Positions 1 through 8,550 of a DNA stretch of 32,292 bases are shown here, piece by piece (position 1 is the first letter of the stretch; each line of letters starts with the position of its first letter). This DNA is from an uncultured Muribaculaceae bacterium (GTDB taxonomy: Bacteria; Bacteroidota; Bacteroidia; Bacteroidales; Muribaculaceae). Location of the stretch: the NCBI GenBank assembly GCA_944321905.1, contig CALUNI010000016.1, positions 1-32,292 of the forward strand, read 5' to 3'. The notes below the pieces were generated by a model. That model worked only from the letters and a program-made list of their open reading frames with translations, was not told where the DNA came from and did not search any database. Made by a program: the position numbers and the translations under genes.

Positions 1-97
1 TAAAACATGCGTCGGCTGTTGAAAATTTGATTATTTTTGAAACTAAATGTAATTGTCCTCTTTGAATGTGAAGGGGAATATAAAAAGGATATAATTT

Positions 98-1996
98 ATG
101 GAATTGCGTGAAATGTCTGAATCTTGTGAGAATCAAGAAAAAGATGTAACCTTGAACGGTGGATTGGTCAATGCACACGAAGCATCGGGTGACATGGCTG
201 CCGAGACAACAGTAACAGATGATATTTCCGAAGGCGTTGAAGCGGCTTCGGTAGTTAATAATATAGAAGTTGAGCCGGATTCGACGCATAAGGCGACTGA
301 TTATTCGGCTTTAGACAAGCATGGCTTGGTTGCAGCTCTTGAAGAACAGCTGCAGAAACCCATTGAATCGATACGCGATGACGTTAATCTGATAAAAGTG
401 GCGTTTTATTCTGTCAGAAATGCCGAGATTGCTGCCGAGAAGGAAGAATTTGTTTCTAAGGGCAATGAAGAGTCGGCTTTTGCCCCAAGAGAAGATGCCG
501 ACGAGGTGCGCTTCAAGGAATTGCTTAACGCGATAAAAGAAAAACGTGCCGAGTTCAACGCTCGCCAAGAGGCCGAGAAAGAAGCAAACTTAAAAAAGAA
601 GCAAGCTATTATCGATGAGATAAAAAGCATAGTAAGCGACCCCGATAATATCAACAAGCAGTATAACAGGGTTCATCAGCTACAGCAGGAATTCAAGTCT
701 ATAGGAGAGGTTCCGGCTGCCAATGTCACCGAGACATGGAAAGTTTATCAAAAAGTAACGGAGAATTTCTATGACCTGCTTAAGATGAACAAAGAGTTGC
801 GGGATTATGACTTCAAAAAGAACCTTGAGGCCAAGCAACAGTTATGCAGCGAAGCAGAATCTCTTGATACTATTGACGATGTGGTGATTGCGTTTAGAAA
901 ATTGCAAGATCTGCATAACCAGTGGAGAGAAATAGGCCCTGTAGCAAAAGAAGTGCGCGAAGAATTATGGGCGCGCTTTAAGGATGCATCGGCTAAAATA
1001 AATAAAAAATATCAAGCCTTCTTTGAGGGACGCAAAGAGCAGGAAAAAGAAAACGAACTTGCTAAGATTGCTTTATGCGAGAAAATCGAATCGATTGATA
1101 TTGATTCGCTAAAGTCATTCGCCAAATGGGACGAAGCTACAAAAACTATTATTTCGCTTCAAGAAGAGTGGAAGAAATTGGGTTTTGCTTCCCGTAAAGT
1201 CAATGCTGACTTGTTTGCACGCTTCCGCCAAACATGCGATAAATTCTTTGCCCGTAAAGCAGAGTTTTTCAAAACGATGAAAGAGGAATTTGCCGCCAAT
1301 TACGAAAAGAAAATCGCATTGTGCGAAAAAGCCGAAGCGTTGAAAGATTCCACCGACTGGAAGAAGACTACCGACAAGCTGATAGCGTTGCAGAAAGAAT
1401 GGAAAGCGACGGGACCTGTGATGAAAAAGCACAGCGACAACATATGGAAGCGGTTCATCACGGCGTGCGATTACTTTTTTGAACAGAAAAACAAGCAAAC
1501 GTCGTCGATACATCAAGCCGAGCATGCCAACCTTGTCGCAAAACGTGACGTTGTGAAGGCTATAAATGACTTGCTTGCCGACGAATCAGAAACTGAAGGA
1601 GCAAAAAAAGTGCGCGAATTGATGAAGCAGTGGCAAGGAATAGGCCATGTGCCATTTAAAGAAAAAGACAAAGTATATGCCGAATATAAAGCTGCAGTGG
1701 ATAAGGCTTTTGATAAATTCGACATGAAAGATGTCCGCGCAAACTTAAGTAATTTTGAATCCTCTTTGTCGGGGACAAGCCAAGACAAGATGTACCGAGA
1801 ACGTGAAAGGCTTGTACGCACATATGAACAAAAGTGCAATGAATTAAAAACCTACGAGAATAACCTTGGGTTCTTTAATGCTCAATCCAAGGGCGGTAAT
1901 TCCATGCTTAAGGAGGTTGAGCGCAGGATACAGAAAATAAAGGATGAACTTGCATTGCTTGAACAGAAGATAAAGCTTGTAGATGAAAAGATGTAA
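98..1996 (+). CDS. DUF349 repeat protein
   Basis: The product is a 632-residue cytoplasmic protein with no signal peptide or membrane segment. After an acidic, probably disordered N-terminus (about residues 1-75) it carries about five DUF349-type helical repeats, roughly at residues 195-255, 268-330, 355-415, 430-490 and 510-560. Each opens with a Leu-Gln...Trp...Gly signature such as LQDLHNQWREIG, LQEEWKKLG and LQKEWKATG. The C-terminus is a predicted coiled coil rich in Glu, Lys and Arg. DUF349 proteins are widespread in Bacteroidota but their role is not settled, so none is assigned. The start at 98 follows a purine-rich AAGGAT at 85-90; a second in-frame ATG at 113 is possible. The gene is alone in its transcription unit, and a hairpin follows at 2035-2066. 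Confidence 0.9.
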   Translation: MELREMSESCENQEKDVTLNGGLVNAHEASGDMAAETTVTDDISEGVEAASVVNNIEVEPDSTHKATDYSALDKHGLVAALEEQLQKPIESIRDDVNLIKVAFYSVRNAEIAAEKEEFVSKGNEESAFAPREDADEVRFKELLNAIKEKRAEFNARQEAEKEANLKKKQAIIDEIKSIVSDPDNINKQYNRVHQLQQEFKSIGEVPAANVTETWKVYQKVTENFYDLLKMNKELRDYDFKKNLEAKQQLCSEAESLDTIDDVVIAFRKLQDLHNQWREIGPVAKEVREELWARFKDASAKINKKYQAFFEGRKEQEKENELAKIALCEKIESIDIDSLKSFAKWDEATKTIISLQEEWKKLGFASRKVNADLFARFRQTCDKFFARKAEFFKTMKEEFAANYEKKIALCEKAEALKDSTDWKKTTDKLIALQKEWKATGPVMKKHSDNIWKRFITACDYFFEQKNKQTSSIHQAEHANLVAKRDVVKAINDLLADESETEGAKKVRELMKQWQGIGHVPFKEKDKVYAEYKAAVDKAFDKFDMKDVRANLSNFESSLSGTSQDKMYRERERLVRTYEQKCNELKTYENNLGFFNAQSKGGNSMLKEVERRIQKIKDELALLEQKIKLVDEKM

Positions 1997-2034
1997 TTTT
2001 CCTGTTCGTTCCACTTGCAAGTAAGAATAAGTGG

Positions 2035-2066
2035 GTGGCTACCTTTTTGCACTATTAGGTAGCCAC
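2035..2066 (+). terminator. hairpin after the DUF349 gene
   Basis: Arms GTGGCTACC (2035-2043) and GGTAGCCAC (2058-2066) pair perfectly over 9 bp with a 14-nt loop, 38 bases after the stop codon. The sequence after the stem is T-rich but has no uninterrupted T run, so termination strength is uncertain. A competing short pairing, CCACTT (2011-2016) with AAGTGG (2029-2034), lies just upstream. Confidence 0.45.
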
Positions 2067-2169
2067 TTGTAATATTCTGTTATTTTTATTTTGTTGCAAT
2101 ATATATAGAGTGGGCTTTGTTTATAAAGTAGCGTCTTAAGTAACAACAATAATCTCATATCATAGAACC

Positions 2170-3549
2170 ATGGTAAGGAAAGGCAGGTATGGGCGATTTA
2201 TCAGAGGACTGTTTACGATTGTAGATTTTCTGATTTTGAACCTTACATATTTATTTTTGTACTTTCTTAATGACTCGCCCGATGATTTTTTCTCACGTCA
2301 GGTGTGGTTCATGATGAACATATCATTTGCGGCCAGTTGTTACATATATTCCAATATACACAGCCGGCGCGTTGTTTTTGCCGATAGAGTGGTGCTTACG
2401 GCAATAAAGTCGGTTGCGGTGTTTGCTGTGATATTTTTAGCATCGCTGCTGTTCTTGAATCTGGAGAATATCCACGTCCTTACTTTTGTTGAATTTTACT
2501 TGATTTTCTTTCCGTTATTATCTTCATGGTGGCTGTTTTCGCGCCGCATGCTGAAGATATATCGAAATAAAGGTTTTAATTTCAAGCGAATCATTATCAT
2601 CGGGGGGGGGACTGTGGGGCTGCGCTTGCTCGACGAAATGCTTGAAGATGACGGGTATGGCTATCGTATAATGGGATTGTTTGACAATAACGAGAATGCA
2701 AAGGCGATAAGCTATTATAAAGGAGGTTTTGACAAGATAGACGATTTCATAAAAGAAAACCTCATTGATGAAATGTATTGTACATTGCCCGATGGCGAAG
2801 ATAATCTCGTGCAGCGAATGATTAAAATTGCCGACAGTAATGCTGTTGACTTTTATTATGTGCCTCAATTTGGCAGGGCAATAAAGCGACAATTCGAGTT
2901 GCAATCGATAGGGAATGTCCCAATACTTGCCATTCGCTCAAATCCTTTAAGCAAGACAATCAATCGCGTAATAAAACGCGCTTTTGATTTGCTATTTTCC
3001 ACGTGTGCACTTGCCGTGTCGCCGATTTTGTTTATACCGATAGCAATAGGCATAAAAGTTTCTTCTCCCGGGCCTATATTTTTCAGGCAGAAACGAACCG
3101 GGTACAGAGGAAAAGAATTTACATGCTATAAGTTCCGAACCATGAGGGTAAATAATGAAAGCGACAAATTGCAAGCATCGGAACATGATCCTCGTAAAAC
3201 TAAATTTGGAGATTTCTTGAGGCGTTCCAGCCTTGACGAGTTGCCACAGTTCTTCAATGTGTGGCGTGGCGACATGTCGATAGTGGGGCCGCGTCCGCAC
3301 ATGCTTAAGCATACGAAGGATTATAGCGCACTTATTGACAAATACATGGTGCGGCATACGATAAAACCCGGTATAACAGGTTGGGCCCAAGTAAATGGGT
3401 ACAGAGGCGAAACACGCGAATTGTGGCAGATGGAGAAACGTGTGGAATATGACGTGTGGTATGCCGAGAACTGGAATCTAATGCTTGACTTCAAAATTAT
3501 TTTTCTTACCGTGTGGAATGCCGTAAAGGGAGAGAAAAACGCATTTTAG
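2170..3549 (+). CDS. WcaJ-type undecaprenyl-phosphate sugar-1-phosphate transferase
   Basis: This is a 459-residue polytopic membrane protein of the polyisoprenyl-phosphate hexose-1-phosphate transferase family. Such enzymes start capsule, exopolysaccharide or O-antigen repeat units by placing a sugar phosphate on undecaprenyl phosphate. Four hydrophobic segments lie in about residues 12-121. A Rossmann-like CoA-binding-type domain follows, with its glycine loop at residues 145-147. A further membrane helix is near 270-293, ahead of the catalytic domain with KFRTM (321-325), DELPQ (near 356), GDMSIVGPRP and a late PGITGWAQVNG. Length and order match full-length WcaJ homologues. The sugar (glucose or other) cannot be read from sequence. 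recQ starts 6 bases after the stop, so the two may be co-transcribed. A nine-G run encodes the glycine loop and could slip; no other polysaccharide gene sits beside it. Confidence 0.9.
   Translation: MVRKGRYGRFIRGLFTIVDFLILNLTYLFLYFLNDSPDDFFSRQVWFMMNISFAASCYIYSNIHSRRVVFADRVVLTAIKSVAVFAVIFLASLLFLNLENIHVLTFVEFYLIFFPLLSSWWLFSRRMLKIYRNKGFNFKRIIIIGGGTVGLRLLDEMLEDDGYGYRIMGLFDNNENAKAISYYKGGFDKIDDFIKENLIDEMYCTLPDGEDNLVQRMIKIADSNAVDFYYVPQFGRAIKRQFELQSIGNVPILAIRSNPLSKTINRVIKRAFDLLFSTCALAVSPILFIPIAIGIKVSSPGPIFFRQKRTGYRGKEFTCYKFRTMRVNNESDKLQASEHDPRKTKFGDFLRRSSLDELPQFFNVWRGDMSIVGPRPHMLKHTKDYSALIDKYMVRHTIKPGITGWAQVNGYRGETRELWQMEKRVEYDVWYAENWNLMLDFKIIFLTVWNAVKGEKNAF
2602..2610 (+). repeat. poly-G tract of nine inside the WcaJ-type gene
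   Basis: Nine consecutive G bases form three in-frame GGG glycine codons (residues 145-147) just after the hydrophobic run IIII. Gain or loss of one G would shift the frame at residue 148 and remove the whole catalytic domain. It is the longest G run I see in the window; other G runs reach about six. Confidence 0.95.
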
Positions 3550-3555
3550 CAGACA

Positions 3556-5394
3556 ATGCTTATGGTTGACGATTTGAAATTGCAGGCATTGAATGTGTTG
3601 CGTCGGTTTTATGGCTACAAGTCTTTTTTCCCGTTGCAATTCGAGGCCATACGATGCGTCATGAATGGCAATGATGCGATTGTGCTTATGCCCACCGGCG
3701 GTGGCAAGTCGCTTTGTTTCCAAATACCGGCACTGCTTAGTGAAGGATGCGCAATAGTCGTTTCTCCATTGCTTGCTCTGATGAAAGATCAGGTGGACGC
3801 ATTGCGTGGAATGGGAATACCGGCAGCTTCGGTAAACAGTTCGCAGACCGATGCATTTAATCGGGAAGTCATAGAACAAATGTACGCAGGTCGCATAAAA
3901 TTGCTCTATGTCTCGCCCGAAAGGTTGCTTGTAGAATTAGCACAGTGGTCAGAGCGGATGAAAATCAGCTTGTTTGCTATCGACGAGGCTCATTGTATAT
4001 CACAATGGGGACATGATTTCCGACCGGAATATGCCCAACTTGCAATGTTGCGCCAACAGTATCCTAACGTACCCATAATGGCACTGACGGCTACGGCAGA
4101 TCGTCTAACCCGCGATGATATTGTCAAACAACTGAACATGCCTAAAGCCGAGTTGTTCTTGACATCGTTTGATCGGCCTAATATTGCATTAAATGTAGTG
4201 AGCAATGTCAGTAGCAACGATAAGATGAAAATGATAGCGCGTTTTGTAAATTTGCATAAAGACGAAAGTGGCATTATATATAGCTTGCGTCGTGCTGATA
4301 CAGAGAAGATGGCCGCGCGTCTGCGTTCTTCGGGATATAATGCTGCTGCATTTCATGCAGGTTTGCCAACTTGTGAAAAAGAAAGAGTCCTGACTGCTTT
4401 TTTGAATGACGATATAAATGTAGTGTGTGCCACAGTGGCGTTTGGCATGGGCATTAACAAGAGTAACGTCAGGTGGGTTATTCACAGTAACATGCCGAAG
4501 AATATAGAATGCTATTATCAAGAAATAGGTCGGGCAGGACGCGACGGTATGCCGGCAACAGCACTTATGTTTTATTCATTTGGAGATGTAGTAATGCATA
4601 AAAGTCTTGCGCAGGAGTCGGGTAAGCAGGCTGTTGTGAATATGAACAAGTTGAGGCGCATGCAGCAATATGCCGAGAGTGATGTGTGCCGTCGCCGTAC
4701 ATTGCTCAGTTATTTTAATGAATATTATGACCATGATTGCGGTAATTGCGATGTATGCTTGAATCCTCCCAAGCGATTTGATGCTACTTTATTATGCCAA
4801 ATGGCACTAAGTGCGATAGTGCGTACTAATGGGAAAGAAGGAGTGACGGCCATAATTGATATTTTGCGAGGGTCGGGAAAGACCGATATCTTGTCAAAAG
4901 GGTATGACAAGTTGCGAACTTATGGAGTAGGACGGGATTTCAGCTTTGCCGCGTGGAATGCTTATATGCTGCAACTGTTGCAGATGGGCATAATTGACGT
5001 GGCGTATGACGATTATAACCATTTGCGGGTAACAGATTACGGATGGGAGATTCTGAAGGGAATAAAACATGTAATGTTGTCGGAATTCTCATATTCGTCG
5101 CGAGTTTCCATAGTTAAGAAAGAATCGGCGAAGCAAGAAGTCTTGCCCGGATCGATTCCTGTTGCAGACAAAAAACTTTTTGAATGGCTTAAAGAAACAC
5201 GTCTCGCAATAGCTCGGGCACAGAAAGTGCCGCCTTATATGGTGTTTAGTGACAAGGTTCTTGATGTTATTGCAAGCGCCCGTCCAACGTCGCGTGAAGA
5301 GTTTGCCGCTTTATATGGCATAGGCGAGAAGAAAACTGAGATGTATTGGCGGAGTTTTACCGCTGTTGTCAAAGCTTATCTTGCTGAAATATGA
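3556..5394 (+). CDS. recQ: ATP-dependent DNA helicase RecQ
   Basis: A 612-residue superfamily 2 helicase that unwinds DNA 3' to 5' in recombination and fork repair. Motif I is TGGGKS (K51), motif II is DEAH (143-146) followed by CISQWGHDFRPEY, and motif VI is QEIGRAGRDG. The RecQ C-terminal zinc site is visible as Cys378, Cys395, Cys398 and Cys401, followed by the winged-helix region. An HRDC domain fills roughly residues 525-612, with FAALYGIGEKKTEMYW. The length equals typical single-HRDC bacterial RecQ, so the gene looks complete. The start at 3556 lies 6 bases after the preceding stop; an in-frame ATG at 3562 is an equally plausible start. Confidence 0.96.
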   Translation: MLMVDDLKLQALNVLRRFYGYKSFFPLQFEAIRCVMNGNDAIVLMPTGGGKSLCFQIPALLSEGCAIVVSPLLALMKDQVDALRGMGIPAASVNSSQTDAFNREVIEQMYAGRIKLLYVSPERLLVELAQWSERMKISLFAIDEAHCISQWGHDFRPEYAQLAMLRQQYPNVPIMALTATADRLTRDDIVKQLNMPKAELFLTSFDRPNIALNVVSNVSSNDKMKMIARFVNLHKDESGIIYSLRRADTEKMAARLRSSGYNAAAFHAGLPTCEKERVLTAFLNDDINVVCATVAFGMGINKSNVRWVIHSNMPKNIECYYQEIGRAGRDGMPATALMFYSFGDVVMHKSLAQESGKQAVVNMNKLRRMQQYAESDVCRRRTLLSYFNEYYDHDCGNCDVCLNPPKRFDATLLCQMALSAIVRTNGKEGVTAIIDILRGSGKTDILSKGYDKLRTYGVGRDFSFAAWNAYMLQLLQMGIIDVAYDDYNHLRVTDYGWEILKGIKHVMLSEFSYSSRVSIVKKESAKQEVLPGSIPVADKKLFEWLKETRLAIARAQKVPPYMVFSDKVLDVIASARPTSREEFAALYGIGEKKTEMYWRSFTAVVKAYLAEI

Positions 5395-5488
5395 ATTAGT
5401 CAAGACTTTTCAAAATTTAGTTAGGTTGTTTTGAACTTGGTTTGTCGTCGGAAAGCGAACATGCCCAAATAAGTCTTGATTATTGCAA

Positions 5489-5518
5489 TTGGACTTTCGG
5501 GTAATTGTTATACCTTTG
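5489..5518 (+). promoter_or_regulatory. Bacteroidetes-type promoter of the hisIE operon
   Basis: A -33-like TTGG (5489-5492) lies 19 bases (counted from TTG) before a perfect -7 box TACCTTTG (5511-5518, consensus TAnnTTTG). Transcription would begin near 5525, giving a leader of about 125 bases to the preferred hisIE start at 5649. The same TTGG-19-TAnnTTTG spacing recurs at 25047-25076. Confidence 0.6.
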
Positions 5519-5648
5519 CAATAGCGTGAGCCTGTTTTTTTATTATGTCCCCGTATGCTAAATAATATATGCAAATATGATATTTTAGCGGGTCGTAGTA
5601 ATAGTCTTAATGGGTTCTGTTATGTGTCTGTTATTAAAAATAAATGAT

Positions 5649-6272
5649 ATGGCAATAGATTTTGAAAAGATGGGGGGGCTTGTCCCTGCTATAATACAAG
5701 ATGCCCACACCAAAAATGTGTTGATGTTGGGCTTTATGAACGAGGATGCTTATAGGGTGACGGTGGAGACAGGACGTGTTACCTTCTTCAGTCGCACCAA
5801 GCAGCGGTTATGGACCAAAGGTGAGACGAGCGGAAACTTCATGCGTGTGGTTTCAATAGAAAAAGATTGCGATGAAGACACCTTGCTGGTTAGGGTTTTG
5901 CCGTCGGGGCCGGTTTGCCACAGAGGAACTGATACATGTTTTGAGGGTGAAAACCTTCCAGGTTTGGAATTTTTGAACGTATTGCAAGATTATATCTCTC
6001 AAAGGCACGACGAGATGCCTGAAGGGTCTTATACAACCACTTTGTTTCAAGCAGGAATAAATGCTATTGCGCAGAAGGTGGGTGAAGAGGCCGTCGAGAC
6101 CGTAATTGAGGCTACCAATGGTACTGATGGCAGGCTTGTGTATGAAAGTGCCGACTTGCTATACCATTTGATTGTATTGCTTACGGCTAAGGGACGGCGC
6201 ATAGAAGATGTCGTTGATGCTCTTTATCGAAGACATAACAAAAAGAAAGCAGATTATGACAAAAATTGTTGA
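5649..6272 (+). CDS. hisIE: bifunctional phosphoribosyl-AMP cyclohydrolase / phosphoribosyl-ATP pyrophosphatase
   Basis: The enzyme carries out steps two and three of histidine synthesis. The N-terminal HisI domain has the FFSRTKQRLWTKGETSGN signature, an acidic metal-site stretch DCDED and the zinc-binding Cys90 and Cys97 in GPVCHRGTDTCF. The C-terminal HisE domain shows QKVGEEAVETVIEA and ESADLLYHLIVLL. I chose the ATG at 5649 (207 residues) because the protein family usually begins close to MAIDFEKMGGLVPAIIQD. An in-frame ATG at 5610 would add 13 residues with no family support. No other his gene is in the window. The 3' end overlaps the next gene by 17 bases, which suggests translational coupling. 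The promoter at 5489-5518 probably drives it. Confidence 0.95.
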   Translation: MAIDFEKMGGLVPAIIQDAHTKNVLMLGFMNEDAYRVTVETGRVTFFSRTKQRLWTKGETSGNFMRVVSIEKDCDEDTLLVRVLPSGPVCHRGTDTCFEGENLPGLEFLNVLQDYISQRHDEMPEGSYTTTLFQAGINAIAQKVGEEAVETVIEATNGTDGRLVYESADLLYHLIVLLTAKGRRIEDVVDALYRRHNKKKADYDKNC

Positions 6273-6930
6273 TTACAAGGGTGTTGAGATACATCGCAAG
6301 GAGCTTGTAGTTCTTAAAAATGTAACATTCAACATTGTAAAAGGTGAGTTTGCATATCTTGTCGGTCGGGTTGGAAGCGGAAAAAGCAGCTTGTTAAAGT
6401 CGATGTATGCCGAAATTCCCATTCCCGAGGGCGAAGCCACTGTGCTTGATTATGACTTGACTTCAATCAAGCGACGCGACATACCTATGTTACGCAGGAA
6501 AATGGGCATAATATTTCAAGACTTTCAACTGCTTACCGACAGGTCGGTGTATGATAACTTGAAATTTGTGTTGCAGGCTACCGGTTGGAAAAGCAAAGGT
6601 GAGATTAACGACCGCATAGAAGAAACATTGAGCAGCGTCGGGATGGGAAATAAGTCTTATAAGATGCCGCATGAGTTGTCGGGAGGAGAACAGCAACGCA
6701 TTGTGATAGCCAGAGCATTGCTCAACAAGCCTGAACTTGTGCTTGCCGACGAGCCTACCGGGAACCTTGATCCCGAGACGGGGCGTCAGATCGTATCGTT
6801 GCTATATGAAATAGCCGATAGGGGAACAGCCGTGATAATGGCCACGCACAACTTGCAATTGATTGAGGGCTTTCCTGGCAGGGTGTTCAAGTGCGATGGC
6901 AAGCAGCTTATTGATACCTCGGTACAATAG
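6256..6930 (+). CDS. FtsE-like ABC transporter ATP-binding protein
   Basis: A 224-residue stand-alone ABC ATPase. Walker A is GRVGSGKSS (K43), the Q-loop lies in FQDFQLL, the signature motif is LSGGEQQ (141-147), Walker B is LVLADE (E166) and the switch histidine is H198 in ATHN. The sequence style, with [11 protein letters not shown] and [13 protein letters not shown], places it in the FtsE/LolD-type branch, and it closely resembles the FtsE-annotated protein of other Bacteroidales. FtsE works with the membrane protein FtsX to control peptidoglycan hydrolases at division, but no ftsX is beside it here, so the partner must be elsewhere. The ATG at 6256 is preferred over one at 6208 because the longer form adds 16 residues encoded inside the hisE domain. 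It is tightly coupled to hisIE and lies 18 bases before dnaB. Confidence 0.88.
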   Translation: MTKIVDYKGVEIHRKELVVLKNVTFNIVKGEFAYLVGRVGSGKSSLLKSMYAEIPIPEGEATVLDYDLTSIKRRDIPMLRRKMGIIFQDFQLLTDRSVYDNLKFVLQATGWKSKGEINDRIEETLSSVGMGNKSYKMPHELSGGEQQRIVIARALLNKPELVLADEPTGNLDPETGRQIVSLLYEIADRGTAVIMATHNLQLIEGFPGRVFKCDGKQLIDTSVQ

Positions 6931-6948
6931 AATTGGAGTATATGTAAA

Positions 6949-8547
6949 ATGGATAGTAACGGATATTCATATAGAAGTGACGGCAAAGCGTATAACAGCA
7001 ACCGCAAGCAGCCGTCACAACAATTGGTTGCCGATTTTGGCATCATGCCACCAATGGATACCGATTTGGAAGAAGCGGTTTTGGGAGCTCTCATGCTTGA
7101 AAAGGATGCATACACGGTGGTGTGCGACCTGTTGAAACCCGAGAGTTTCTATGAGCCGAGGAACCAGAAGATATACGAGGCAATACAACAACTGGGCGCA
7201 ATGCAGCGTCCCATCGACATGCTTACCGTCACCGAGCAATTGCGCCTGGACGGTACGCTTGACGAAGTGGGTGGCGCTGTCAGAGTGTCGGAATTGACCG
7301 GCAGAGTATCGTCGGCTGCAAATGTCGAGTACCATGCTCGGATTGTGGCACAAAAATATCTGGCGCGGGAGCTGATTACTTTTTGCTCGTCGGTGCAGAC
7401 TAAAGCGTTTGACCCGACCAACGATGTTGACGACCTGTTGCAGGAGGCTGAAGGGAAATTGTTTGAGATTTCACAGCATAATGTAAAAAAGGATGTTACG
7501 CAAATCGACCCGATAATAAATGATGCCATAAAGAAAATCGAGGATGCGGCTAACAGGGAATCGGGATTGAGCGGGCTTCAAACCGGATTTGTTGACTTGG
7601 ATAAAGTTACGTCGGGATGGCAGGCGAGCGACTTGATTATTATTGCGGCTCGTCCGGCTATGGGAAAAACGGCTCTGGTGTTGTCAATGGCAAAAAACAT
7701 GGCTGTCGATTTCAATATACCGATTGCAATATTCTCCCTTGAAATGTCTAACATTCAGCTTGTGAACCGCCTCATAAGCAATGTGTGTGAATTGGAGGGA
7801 GAGAAAATAAAGAGCGGACAATTAACGTCTGCCGAGTGGAATAAATTGATGAGCAGGATAAAGAATTTGTATTCGGCTCCGTTATATATCGACGATACTG
7901 CCAACTTGTCGGTGTTTGAATTGCGTACTAAGGCGCGACGGTTGGTGCGTGAACATGGTATAAAATTGATAATAATCGACTACTTGCAGCTGATGAATGC
8001 AAGCGGAATGAAGTTTGGCAGCCGTGAACAAGAGGTGAGTACTATTTCACGATCTCTCAAGCAGCTTGCAAAGGAACTTGAAATTCCGGTGATTGCATTG
8101 TCCCAGCTAAACCGTAGCGTGGAAAATCGTACCGATGGGAAGCGTCCACAGCTGTCCGACTTGCGAGAATCTGGAGCCATAGAGCAGGATGCCGATATTG
8201 TGTGCTTCATCCATAGGCCGGAATATTACACAAAGTCGAGCGAAGATGCAAGTGGGAATGACATACGAGGCCTTGCAGAGTTTATCATAGCAAAGCATCG
8301 TAGTGGAGCCGTAGGCGATGTGAAAATGCGTTTTAGGGCACAATATGCACGGTTTGAGAACTGGAGCGATAATATAATCGAGGTCGGTACATATGAGTCT
8401 TCTAAATTGGTTGGTGGAGCTATTAATGGCAGAGATGGGAATAATAATGAAATTCCGTCGGTTCCACAATCGGGTGACGACAATACAGGCCTGCCTTCTG
8501 ATTTTGATTTCTCGGCAGGCCCGGGCGACTTACAGCCTCCATATTGA
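6949..8547 (+). CDS. dnaB: replicative DNA helicase DnaB
   Basis: A 532-residue hexameric replicative helicase. The N-terminal DnaB domain (about residues 25-130) begins MPPMDTDLEEAVLGAL. The RecA-like C-terminal domain has Walker A ARPAMGKTA (K240, T241), the stretch IFSLEMS, Walker B IIIDYLQLM and ALSQLNRSVENR. A Gly/Asp/Pro-rich tail of about 50 residues closes the protein. No intein is inserted at the Walker A or other hot spots. The start at 6949 follows GGAG at 6935-6938. It is the last gene of the hisIE–ftsE-like run and converges on cysK with only three bases between the two stop codons, so no room exists for a terminator between them. Confidence 0.97.
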   Translation: MDSNGYSYRSDGKAYNSNRKQPSQQLVADFGIMPPMDTDLEEAVLGALMLEKDAYTVVCDLLKPESFYEPRNQKIYEAIQQLGAMQRPIDMLTVTEQLRLDGTLDEVGGAVRVSELTGRVSSAANVEYHARIVAQKYLARELITFCSSVQTKAFDPTNDVDDLLQEAEGKLFEISQHNVKKDVTQIDPIINDAIKKIEDAANRESGLSGLQTGFVDLDKVTSGWQASDLIIIAARPAMGKTALVLSMAKNMAVDFNIPIAIFSLEMSNIQLVNRLISNVCELEGEKIKSGQLTSAEWNKLMSRIKNLYSAPLYIDDTANLSVFELRTKARRLVREHGIKLIIIDYLQLMNASGMKFGSREQEVSTISRSLKQLAKELEIPVIALSQLNRSVENRTDGKRPQLSDLRESGAIEQDADIVCFIHRPEYYTKSSEDASGNDIRGLAEFIIAKHRSGAVGDVKMRFRAQYARFENWSDNIIEVGTYESSKLVGGAINGRDGNNNEIPSVPQSGDDNTGLPSDFDFSAGPGDLQPPY

Positions 8548-8550
8548 TTG

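Noticed and set aside
32-39. TATTTTTG -7 match before the DUF349 gene
   Set aside because: No TTG-like element stands 19-21 bases upstream within the window; the match in AT-rich DNA is weak evidence on its own.
5409-5435. Inverted repeat TTCAAAA / TTTTGAA after recQ
   Set aside because: The stem is only 7 bp and almost all A-T, with no T run after it; it is too unstable to call a terminator.
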